A stretch of 64,000 nt of DNA from Rachycentron canadum (taxonomy: Eukaryota > Chordata > Actinopteri > Carangiformes > Rachycentridae). Numbering within the stretch: position 1 is the stretch's first letter; every line of letters starts with the position of its first letter. The stretch covers positions 17,288,959-17,352,958 of the forward strand of contig CM076651.1 in assembly GCA_038496675.1 (NCBI GenBank). The letters run 5' to 3'. The position numbers were made by a program, and so were the translations under genes. The notes beneath the pieces are model-generated. The model was not told the origin of the DNA. It did no database searches and was given only the letters and a program-made list of their open reading frames with translations. Positions 1-8,801 of this stretch are shown in pieces.

Positions 1-2000
1 ATGGATAGACGGCAACGTTACGACCTTTGAGAGAAGTGAGGGTGTGTTGGAAGGAAACGGTTTTAAAGTCCGGCCGCATTCCTGCACTGCGGCCCGGCGT
101 TTATTTCCATGAAACCTGTAACCCTCCTCTTCATTTCTTTCCCAATTCGTTCTCGGTTTTGACCCCGAACAGGAGCTCGACACTAATTGAAATTATAGCG
201 AGTAATCGGCGGTGAAATCTTCCCTCTGTGGCGCAGAATAACTGGACAGGCGCAGAAATCAGCGCTCCACGGTCTTGTGTTAAAAGCAAGCGTGAAAACG
301 CAGATAATGCGGCGCTGAGACGGGACAAAGGACAGCAGAAAGCTGACTTACACCAGGACTCCTCACCCACATTTCATAGCGATTAAAGGCTTCAGTCTGT
401 GGCAGCACAGCTGTGCTCCCGCGACGTTTCCGCACATTTTACGCAATTAGTGTCGCAGGACACGAGCCGAGAAGCGACAGGAAACAGAAACTGCGATTTA
501 GTTCTGCAAGGCCACTCAGTCAGGTCTCAACAAACACAGCGTGGTCGCCCAAAGCTTAGACTCCTGGTTCTGAGCCAGAACACAAAGCAACAGCAACAAT
601 AATCAAAACTTGGAGTTGTTAAATAAGCAGATTAAACAGCCGGGAGCCCGCTCGATGTTGTCAAAACGGAATGAAGAGAAGAGCAGCTATGTTTGTTCAC
701 TTTAGAAGTGGAGGGGATCTTTTGATGTCCACACGTTTGTGGTCGCAAAGCAGACGAAAAGAAAAGATCAATGGCTCACCATTATAAACTTGGCTCTTTT
801 CACGGGCGCTTTCCCCAGACTGAATACAAACACCCCTCCTTCAGGCCCTCGGCCATTTCAACACACGCATTGTGCACCGAAGCAGCCGAGAAGACTTGAG
901 CAAAGTAACATGGTCCCACATCTTTCAAAGCCACCTGAAGCTTTATTTCTTTACTGCGGGGGGTTTTTCCTGCACCCCTAAAAACACACATTGATTTAAT
1001 TCTGCACAACCAACAGTTTGTATTATAACCACATCATATCCATAATCATCATATTCCACAAGTGAGTGTCAACACCTTTAATTCACCCCCATCTAGCACT
1101 TTCAGATGGATGTGTGTGCAGGCATGATGCGCAGTGGACTGCATGTGAGCCTATAGTCAATACATTGTTTCAGCTGGTATGACTTTCCCAAGCCTTCCCT
1201 CCTTTCAGGGAGCAGTGTGGAAAATCGGGAGGCGAGGGACCGAGGACAAGGGGCGGCCCTCGATTTTCCTCGGTGCCTCAGCGCCTGGTGGGGAAACAAA
1301 AAGTGGGGGCGCACAATAGCGAAAGAATCCTTAAGTGTTAACTATTTTTCAAAACCTTCTGGTTACATGGTTGGTGTTTGTGTATAAACAAAACGTATGG
1401 CCGCGCCTTTGGCCACAGAAACAGCATCGGGTTGTGTGATTGTAACACTCTGCAGGTGTAGGAGTTTTTTTTCTGTATGTTGGGACCAGAAAATCGAAAT
1501 GTTGTGGGCGACACGCAGGGAATTACCACGGTGCTGCCTTCGAGCGGGTGGCGTGAAACTCACATATAAAAGACTGAATATAGGAGGCAATAGTGTCCAC
1601 GATGCTCCAGAAGAAACGCTATGATTCCCCATTATGTTTATGATTTATACGCTTCTCTGTAGTTTTCTGCCCCACACGTTGTTTCTGGGGTGTTTGCGCT
1701 TGATGTAACGATTATGCGGAAAGCCGTTTATCCTAATGCACAACATCCACGTCCAGTTGTGATGTATGTGTTGCAGGTTTTCTTTTCCTTCTGCCTGGTT
1801 GTGTAACTGCTGCAGTGAACGGGTTGTTGTAGTAAATAAAACGAACTGAAGGGACAAATTTAGTCAAATTGGCTCATTACAAAAAAAAAAGACAGAGACG
1901 CGCAGAAATGACAACGTTTTGAGGAAGATCAAATGTATTTTAACTCAAAAAAAAAAAAAAAAAAAACACTGGCGGGCCTGAGCCTTTTGGTTTTGTCCAT
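1..2000. other. CpG-containing upstream region, no gene recognised
   Basis: The first roughly 600 bases and again about 1200-1560 hold many CpG dinucleotides compared with the AT-rich, CpG-poor DNA that dominates the rest of the window. I see no spliced or single-exon gene on either strand. The open frames are short and resemble no family I know. In human the gene on the far side of HES3 is ICMT, transcribed away from it, so this CpG-rich DNA could be the edge of that neighbour's promoter or distal control DNA of her3. That is inference from synteny only. Confidence 0.4.
1947..1966. repeat. A20 homopolymer run
   Basis: An uninterrupted run of 20 adenines lies about 110 bp before the her3 TATA box. 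A second A run of about ten bases is at 1880-1890. No retroposed gene or SINE body was recognised next to it. Confidence 0.8.
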
Positions 2001-2009
2001 CAAATGACG

Positions 2010-2086
2010 CCAATGTTCCTCATCTGAGCGCAAGAGACGGGCGGGACTGTTTGCATTGAGATGTTAAGTGGGTGTCTCTATATAAA
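2010..2086 (+). promoter_or_regulatory. her3: her3 core promoter (TATA box)
   Basis: A TATATAAA box sits at 2079-2086, 72 bp before the her3 start codon, so transcription should begin near 2110-2115 and give a 5' leader of about 45 bases. A CCAAT element is at 2010-2014 and an E-box (CATCTG) at 2021-2026. Hes/her genes commonly have a TATA box, short leaders and bHLH-bound sites near the promoter, so this arrangement fits the family. The individual sites are motif matches only. Confidence 0.7.
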
Positions 2087-2157
2087 CCCACTCAGGGTCA
2101 ACTCCTTCTCAGAGGGAAAGGCAGGAACTTCAAGGGGAGAAGAGAAGGAATAACAGG

Positions 2158-2211
2158 ATGGTAGCGACGACAGACTGCGGAGAAAAGTCAAAACCCATCA
2201 CTGGGCACAAG
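2158..2211 (+). CDS. her3: her3 coding exon 1
   Basis: It encodes 18 residues from ATG to lysine (MVATTDCGEKSKPITGHK) and ends in phase 0. The border is CACAAG followed by gcgagt, a GC donor that otherwise matches the splice consensus. Reading through reaches a stop at 2241-2243. A weaker alternative GT donor at 2236 would add eight codons and stay in frame. Confidence 0.75.
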
Positions 2212-3318
2212 GCGAGTAGACCGGCTGAAGAGCAAGTGGATTAAAGGCAGACAGTTGAATTCCCATGGAGAGGGTTGTGTGCAATATTCATTTTTTTTTG
2301 TTTGTTTTGTTTTACAGGTATCCAAACCACTCATGGAGAAGAAACGAAGAGCTCGCATAAACAAGTGTTTGGACCAGTTAAAATATCTCCTGGAGACCTA
2401 CTACAGCAGCAATGTACGTACGCAAGCTTCAGCTTTGCAACGTTGAACACAGCTGCAGCTGCATTTAAAGCAAACGTGGTCATTATTAGAAGAAACCCGT
2501 CTCAACAATGTGACCTCTTTACTCAGATTCGGAAACGCAAGCTGGAGAAGGCCGACATCCTGGAGCTGACAGTGAAACACCTGAGGAACCTCCAAAAGAT
2601 CCAGAGCTGTAAGTTGTTAGACTCCTTCCCCCTTAGAGGACATCGCATATTCAAGCGCTGGGCTCGTTGGAGCTCATGGTGTGAATGGTTTCATTTTATG
2701 CGCAGATTCCTTCCGTCTCTCACCGTCTTGTCTTTTAAATTCCTTTCAGGCGCTGCCGCAGCTTCCGAGTTTTCTGAGTACCAAACCGGCTTCCGTAGTT
2801 GTCTGGCAAACGTCAACCAATACCTGGTGATGGCAGACACCTTGAATGGAGGCGACCGCTGGCTGTTATCGCAGCTTTCCAGTAAACTGTGCGGCTCTGC
2901 GGGGCGGGCGGGCGGTTCCAGCACCATGGACAGCGGCCCGGGGCAGGCGGAGATCCAGGACGAGGCGCGAGCACTTCCTCCATCGGCGGCGGGACCCGAG
3001 GAGCGAAACACGGCCGGGCTCAAAGCCCCGAAACCCCACAGCTCGAAACCCCAGAGTCCGAAACCCCAGAGTCCGAAACCCCACAGCTCGAAACCCCAGA
3101 GTCCGAAACCCCAGAGTCCGAAACCCCAGAGCGCGAGCGCGGCGCGTCTGGCACCGAGTGAGGACGCGCGGCCGTCGTCTGGAGCCAGACAGGCTGTCGC
3201 TGCTGCGGCGCCCTCTCTCCACAGTCACGACAAAAGTCCCGGTCACAAGAAGTGTCGGTCTGTCGGTCACGGGAACGAAGCCGCAAACTGTCCGCGCAGC
3301 GTCTGGCGGCCCTGGTAG
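2158..3318 (+). CDS. her3: Hairy/E(spl)-type bHLH-Orange repressor, her3 (hes3 orthologue), four exons
   Basis: This is a DNA-binding transcriptional repressor of the Notch-linked Hes/Her family, acting in the nucleus. The coding exons 2158-2211, 2318-2413, 2527-2608 and 2750-3318 join in frame to 266 residues. Residues about 19-77 form the bHLH domain, with the family's proline in the basic region (SKPLMEKKRRARIN) and helix 2 in IRKRKLEKADILELTVKHL. Residues about 84-124 are the Orange domain. The protein ends in WRPW, which recruits Groucho/TLE corepressors. Residues about 171-205 are a Lys-Pro-Gln/His-Ser repeat. The start at 2158 is the first ATG after the predicted cap site and puts a lysine directly before the VSKP block, as in relatives. 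Intron 1 has a GC donor. The gene lies upstream of gpr153 and acot7 as HES3 does in human, which favours her3 over other her paralogues. The family and exon structure are secure; the paralogue name is slightly less so. Confidence 0.88.
2318..2413 (+). CDS. her3: her3 coding exon 2 (basic region and helix 1)
   Basis: It encodes 32 residues from VSKPLMEKKRR to LLETYYSSN, in phase 0 at both ends. The acceptor is a long T-rich tract ending in tttacag (2311-2317) and the donor is gtacgt at 2414. The exon carries the DNA-contacting basic region and helix 1 of the bHLH fold. Confidence 0.93.
2527..2608 (+). CDS. her3: her3 coding exon 3 (loop and helix 2)
   Basis: It encodes IRKRKLEKADILELTVKHLR and seven further residues, completing the bHLH domain, plus the first base of the next codon. 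The acceptor is ctcag at 2522-2526 and the donor gtaagt at 2609. The position of this splice border within the bHLH is shared across the Hes family. Confidence 0.93.
2750..3318 (+). CDS. her3: her3 coding exon 4 (Orange domain to WRPW)
   Basis: The exon follows the acceptor tcctttcag (2741-2749), completes a split Cys codon, and encodes the Orange domain, a Gly/Ser/Ala-rich linker, the 15-bp coding repeat, and the C-terminal WRPW followed by TAG at 3316-3318. The exon is GC-rich, unlike the surrounding DNA. Confidence 0.93.
3029..3133 (+). repeat. her3: 15-bp coding minisatellite inside her3 (7 copies)
   Basis: There are seven head-to-tail 15-bp units beginning CGAAACCCC. They come as two unit types in the order A-B-B-A-B-B-B', so a 45-bp block (A-B-B) is duplicated exactly. 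In the her3 frame the units encode pentads of the SKPQSP and SKPHSS type. Because 15 is a multiple of 3, other frames, including the opposite strand, also stay open here. Confidence 0.95.
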
Positions 3319-3423
3319 AAGATGAGAAGCTGCAGATCCCCGAGTCATGGCGCGAATGAACGCTTATAATTGCACTGTATAGATTCCCACAATATGCTAT
3401 TACTGTATATGTTTTATTTTCTT

Positions 3424-3443
3424 AATAAAATTGGCAAAATAAA
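3424..3443 (+). terminator. her3: her3 polyadenylation signals
   Basis: Two AATAAA hexamers, at 3424-3429 and 3438-3443, lie 106 and 120 bases after the her3 stop codon. A T-rich stretch follows at about 3455-3464. This is a compact vertebrate poly(A) site giving a 3' UTR of roughly 140 bases. Confidence 0.85.
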
Positions 3444-3469
3444 ACACTTGCTGTCTTTTTTTTAAGGTG

Positions 3470-5300
3470 GATCCTAGTAGATCTATAAGGAAGGGCAGAG
3501 AAAGAATGGTGCACAGTGGGAACCTGTGTTTAACTCCGAGGATCTTAAAATGCAACAGACTGAAATACAAATGAATTTTTTTTTTTTTCAGTCTCAAACA
3601 AGTGGCCTATTTTTTATTTTTCGCCTGGCCATTGTAGATGTGTGGGCTAGGAACTGAAAACCACACATTTATTAAAATGTGTTAAACATTTGAGAAACAC
3701 CACCATTCACAGTCTAGAAATACTCTGGCATATGGAGAGAAAGAGACATCCAGCAGAATGGGTTCATTTCGCATTTCTTCCCTTATTCTTCTCTGCTTTC
3801 ACACATAAGTACCGAGACAGTGGCGAGCAAATCAAATGTTTGTTGGACAGCGCAACAATTTTCTGCTACAGGCTGAAAATTACACGCCCTGTTCTCCTCT
3901 GTCTCCTCTAAGGGCTCGGTGACTCCCTGCTCCTGCTGAAAATGACTTCATGTCGGTTTAATAGCTGTTAATTCACCTCAAAAGCTCAGCTCATAAAATG
4001 CATTGTCATCTTCATACAATTCTCATCACCTTCCTCTACCTGCTCAAGCCAGAAGAACAAGCAGGCTCAGCGCAGTAGGTGGTTAGTAGTATTTGTACGT
4101 TTCCACTATTTTATTAGAGGCTCCTCCAAAACCTCTAACAAAGACTACCCTTTAACTTGAGGCGCAGTCTGCGCTCAGGGATCGAGGCCATATGCGCCAG
4201 ATACGGAACCTGTCCATCAGTGCGATCTTTTAAAGTTTTTCTTCCGCTGCTTTGGTTGGGATGTCATAAAGTGTCTCCATTCTTCAGGAGCTGCGCGGGA
4301 AAGGATGGCACCTCACAGCGAGGAGAATCGCTGCAACGCCCACAGCCCTTTCACATGGCACATGCTGAAAAGCCTGTCCCAGAGGAGAGGGCTGCTCCTG
4401 AGCACCGCGGAGGACGGGGTGTCCCGAGCCACTGCCCGCTTCAAATCTTTTATGTTTTATGGCCCCCCACCTCCCCCGCCAGGCCCAATTATTTTTTATT
4501 TTGTCTGGCCATCTAACGAACACCACCTGTAAATACCCAGGATGCTGCTCCCACAGAGTCAAACCTGCTCAGATCTGCCAACAGAGGAACAAGAGTTTGT
4601 TTTATGCAAGAAAAGAAATGCCACGTGACTTCGACAATGAATGCACTTAAACTTTTCCTAGGAATTTCTATGAACTCTTCTCAGCATTGTTTGAGTAAGG
4701 CTAAGCCAGTTTGCTTAGCCACTATAATAGCAAGGCATATTATATTAGAGCTGAACAGAAGGGAAGGAGAGAATAAGGTATTAGCATTAGAGTGGGACCA
4801 GTCAAGCGCTCCTAAGAGAGCAGACTCCCCCTGCCCTTCATTTTCCTGGTAAACAAACATATTCTCAGTCATACAACCCCTGAATATAGCCTGCCACAGC
4901 CTCACAGTGTTTAGCCTGTCCCTTGCTGACTTGTGCATTTAAAACACACAACATGTGACTCACCCAAAGACTCACAATTAGGCGTGAACCCTACACAACA
5001 GGGCGGACTCGAGGGTCCAGGCTGTTTGCAGACAGACCCACGACACAGCGTGGAGCCTCAGAGACAGAGCTACAGACAGAGCTGGACAGTCTGAGCTCAG
5101 CTGGTAATTCACCGAGTTTCGGTTTCTCTTTTCCTTCTGTGTCATTGTTCCGCCGCTGCAGGAGCTGCGTTGTGTGAATGAGAGAAATGACTGAAGGAGG
5201 CTGAAGGACTGAAGCGTTGAGCTGAGACCGCACCTATATCTAACAAGACCGAGCGAGTTAAGGACCAGGAGACGAGAAAAAACGTTGAATTTAAATATAA
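3470..5300. other. Spacer between her3 and the tRNA gene, no gene recognised
   Basis: No recognisable coding exon or known repeat was seen. The segment at about 4160-4470 is richer in G, C and CpG than its surroundings and has overlapping open frames (one of 119 codons). Their translations are compositionally odd and match no family I recognise, so it may be control DNA instead. Confidence 0.4.
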
Positions 5301-5301
5301 T

Positions 5302-5323
5302 AAAAAAAAAAAAAAAAAAAAAA
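5302..5323 (-). terminator. Pol III terminator (T22 on the minus strand)
   Basis: Twenty-two consecutive A residues on the plus strand read as T22 on the minus strand, starting two bases past the 3' end of the tRNA gene. Four or more Ts suffice for Pol III termination in vertebrates, so this is a much longer run than needed. Confidence 0.9.
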
Positions 5324-5325
5324 GT

Positions 5326-5397
5326 TAGCAGAGGATGGTTTCGATCCATCGACCTCTGGGTTATGGGCCCAGCACGCTTCCGCTGCGCCACTCTGCT
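5326..5397 (-). tRNA. Initiator tRNA-Met (CAT)
   Basis: The minus strand gives a 72-base initiator tRNA starting AGCAGAGTGGCGCAGCGG and ending CATCCTCTGCTA. It begins with A and pairs A1 with T72, and carries three G-C pairs at the foot of the anticodon stem (GGG/CCC). Its anticodon is CAT (plus-strand positions 5363-5365), and its T-loop reads GATCGAAA, where elongator tRNAs have TTCGA; this is an initiator hallmark. As far as I can recall it matches the vertebrate initiator tRNA without a change. No CCA is encoded and there is no intron. Internal A and B boxes are intact and a T22 terminator follows. It delivers methionine for start codons in cytosolic translation. Confidence 0.97.
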
Positions 5398-6194
5398 GCT
5401 GCCGGTCACAGTCTGCCTCTACACATATACTCATGTTTTCTACGTATCCAGTCACCAAACTGGGCAACACATAATCATAATGAAGATTGTTTTTGTAGTC
5501 GGGAGGGAAATCCGTCTGTCAATCACACCTTTTACAAGATTTGAAAGTATTTAAAGTCAAATGCAGAAACATTGTGGTCCCAGTATTTAAATATGTTCCT
5601 ATAAAACCTCTGAGTATATTGGCTACACCGCCCAAATGAGGGAAACTGATAAATCACACCTCACATCCTTGTGGAAGACACTAGACCTTCTTCTTCTGGA
5701 TCTGCCTGAGCTTCACTTTAATGCAGCCTTAGTGAGGAACAGAAGGATGTCACTTTATTATGTCCATCATCATGTGCTCTCTCTCCTGGGAAAAGAAAAA
5801 AGGTCAAACTGCTGCTCCACAACAGGCATGTAAAGGTGACAAATGAAATGCATCTGAAGCATTGTCTTGTGAATTTAATCATTCATATCTTTTTAACAAA
5901 GTCATCATCTGAACAATAAAATCATAACATTTAACATCATTCATATTTGAGTCATAATTCTTGGAATATGTTACAAAATTATATTTAAATATTGTAAACA
6001 CAACAAAATGCAAAAAATCTATGACATAGCAAAGTTTGACAGGGGAATGTGATGTTATGTTTCCAAAAAATATACATTTCTGTGAATCAGTTGAATGGGC
6101 GTCAGTGAGTGAGAGGTGCACCTTTACATGAGAATTCAAACTAAACATTTCAATGACTGCAGATGAGTTCAAATGTCTATGTAAAACACGCAAC
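5398..6194. other. Spacer between tRNA gene and gpr153 3' end
   Basis: This is AT-rich DNA with no recognised gene or repeat. It contains the tRNA gene's 5' flank at about 5398-5450. Vertebrate tRNA genes are driven mainly by internal promoters, so no upstream element is expected. Confidence 0.4.
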
Positions 6195-7961
6195 TTTATT
6201 ACTTGGATGGTAATAGCAACAGATTTTCACAACATATAAGGTTGTCAACGGGGCACGTTTTTGTTTCAGATTATCTTTGTTCTCTTCAGCTAATCATTTC
6301 CTGGAGAACATACAACTAATTTGTGCAAATACATTCATGTCAGCCGTTACTCTCAATGAGAGGTCAAATCTCAAAGAAGAGTTTTCACTCCTTTTAGTCA
6401 GCAAATTGTCATGTTTGTCACAAGTGCTTCATTATTTCAACAGTGTGCTTTGTAAAGTCAACTGCATTGTAAAGTTCACTCCAGCAGCATTTTGTGTAGG
6501 GGCGCGAGTTGAGAATTTCTTTTGGGCCATTACAGAGCAATTCACTGACATTTCGATCTTTGACATTTTGAAATTTCCTTTGATGTGAAGTACTGACCCA
6601 TTCCCACCTATTATTATACAAAACTCTAAAGTTTAGTTTTTACTACAGCATGCCTTACTGAGGCTTAATTCACATTACTTCATGGGGCATAGTTAAATCA
6701 GATGGAAGTGTATGTGGATGCAGTTGCATCCATTCCCGTTTTATTCACAATGTTTGAAAGTTTGTTATAATATTTCTGTGGGTTTAGGTATGGCATTATC
6801 ACCTAAGTTATGCTACATGTATTCAGCCTGAAGGCTGTGATTATTGAATCATTATTTCAGGGTTTCTTCTTGGCCGTCTACTTTAAAAATCATTATTAGT
6901 GCTTTTTAACATGTTACTGAAACAAATAAGAGATGAGGTCAGGCTAACATGCTCAGATGATGAGAATAAAACACCATTTTTCGGTGTATTGGTCTGATGT
7001 TCTGCATGTAAATATGCATTGTGGTGAACTGTTGTGCCTGATGATCTCTAAAGTTAACATAAACAGTGTGATAGTAAAAAGAGGGAAGGAATGTTTGAAG
7101 CAAAGATCTCATTAAACAATAAAGAACACCAAAACCATAAATCCAATCTCATATATATCCTTCATATATACATTACATGCCAATCTTCTTTCAAAACTGA
7201 CTTCACATTTTCATGAAAAAATTTTGGGGTCTTCACATTATATCTCAATTACTCACACAGTAAGCTGTAAAACTATTAGTTGTTACAGAGTTTAGGATTA
7301 CCACTCGCAGTACTTTAAAAAAAGCTTTTCATATGTTGTGAAAATTAATTTGTGTGCAGTCAAAATAAACATGTCTAATGTAGCAAACCTTTAAACTCAA
7401 GGTAAATGGGCAGTATTCGTGAAAGTTTAATTTGAAAGCAAATGTGTTCATACAACAAAACACACAACCATTACAGGCCAAATAAAATACAATGTGAGTT
7501 CGAGTTTTAAGTGCAAAAAGAAAGTGAAAAAAAGAAAGAGAAAAACACCACCCTAACAGCTACCTCCACCTATTCTTTGAGCATTTCAGAAGAAACAACA
7601 TCAAACAGCAAAAAACAAGATGTGGGAATGTTCACTTCATTTAAAAACAGTTTATTTGTGTCAGTGCTGGAAACAAAACGTGTCCTCAGTGGATATTTTG
7701 TAATGTGAAAGGTCAACAATAGGACCACCCAAACTTTTCACCAGCCTACATACTAACTCAACATTAGACCCATTCAGGAAATATGTCCAAAACAACCAAG
7801 GCTATTTGGCATAACTTAAATTTATGGGTGGTTTGTAAAGTAAAACAGAGCAGTGGCACAAGTAAAAAGGCCAAATAATTCAATTTTCTTAACCACCAAT
7901 ATTCAAGTGGTTTTCATTATGATAATAACCTTAATAATAATGTTGACTTTAAAGAGAGAAA
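6195..7961 (-). other. gpr153: Probable gpr153 3' UTR region
   Basis: AT-rich DNA follows the gpr153 stop codon. AATAAA hexamers on the minus strand at 7651-7656, 6740-6745 and 6195-6200 are candidate poly(A) signals and would give 3' UTRs of about 0.3, 1.2 or 1.8 kb. I cannot tell which is used. No other feature was recognised. Confidence 0.45.
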
Positions 7962-8801
7962 TCAGGTGGTGGAGCCTACGGAATCAGAGTGAAAGGTGAT
8001 GTATCCCGAGGACGATGCCGAGGGTGTGCTTACAAAACTGTTTGTGCTTCCTTTACTCTCGGCCTTGCTGAGGTGCTTTTGATGCACCCAGTCAGCTCCA
8101 GCTCCAGCCCCAGCTCCACCACCTGTCCTGGGCCTACAGGCAGAGTGCCCTCGAGTCTGCTGGCTGCGCCCAGGTAAGCCCACTTCACCCTGCTCTTTCC
8201 CATCTCGCAGGCACTCCCGGTAACCTTTACCACAAACCCCGAGGCTCTTCTTTCCACCAGGTCTGTCGGGTTTCGGGGACCCCTCAGGCGAGTTCCCTCG
8301 ACTACTGCACCTCTTGTGTTCTGAGAGCCGCCTAAGCGCTTGAGGCTCACGCTCAAAGTCTGTAAGCGGGAAGTGAGGAAGGATGACTGTGTGCTGTTCA
8401 TACACATTAGGGATAAGTGAGATGGTGGATGTGCGCCGCGGGCTTTTCCTGGGACTTGGCAGCGGCGTCTCATCAATAAAGTTGATCACCTCATCGCGGC
8501 TGAAACACCGCAGTTCGTCCTCGTAGAGCTCCCCGCCACAAACCACACGTGGCAGGTGCTTGAGAGAGTGCATACTATCCTCAGAGCGTCTCCGCTTGCG
8601 ATGTGGGTGATGGTGATGGTGGCTCTCCTCGTGGTAGGAGACCAGGCTGCTCCTGCGCCTCTCGTGGCGCGGCAAGGTGGAGCTGTAGTGGGCACTCACT
8701 ATCATGTCCTCGGTGGAGCCCCATCGGTGAAGGTATGAGGGGATCCGGTCGCTGGTCCACATGTCTGTTTCGTCGTGGGAGTATCTTCTTGTAGGGGGCA
8801 C
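7962..8801 (-). CDS. gpr153: gpr153 coding exon 5 (distal cytoplasmic tail and stop)
   Basis: The acceptor is cttccatccag. It encodes residues 394-672, beginning VPPTRRYSHDETDMW and ending in the conserved SSGYITFHSDSVGSTT before the stop. The exon is low-complexity rich: His5, Arg clusters, Ser/Pro stretches and a Gly-Ala repeat. It is far less conserved in its middle than the receptor core. Confidence 0.95.
   Translation of the reverse strand: MPPTRRYSHDETDMWTSDRIPSYLHRWGSTEDMIVSAHYSSTLPRHERRRSSLVSYHEESHHHHHPHRKRRRSEDSMHSLKHLPRVVCGGELYEDELRCFSRDEVINFIDETPLPSPRKSPRRTSTISLIPNVYEQHTVILPHFPLTDFEREPQALRRLSEHKRCSSRGNSPEGSPKPDRPGGKKSLGVCGKGYRECLRDGKEQGEVGLPGRSQQTRGHSACRPRTGGGAGAGAGADWVHQKHLSKAESKGSTNSFVSTPSASSSGYITFHSDSVGSTT

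Noticed and set aside
2275..3318. A continuous 347-codon frame covering the her3 region as one exon
   Set aside because: The frame is open through introns by chance. The bHLH segment is in another frame upstream of 2414, and clean splice sites break the run into exons. Only its last part (from 2752) is the true frame.
2866..3348. 160-codon frame on the minus strand opposite her3
   Set aside because: It is kept open by the 15-bp repeat, whose length is divisible by three, and by high GC content. It has no family resemblance.
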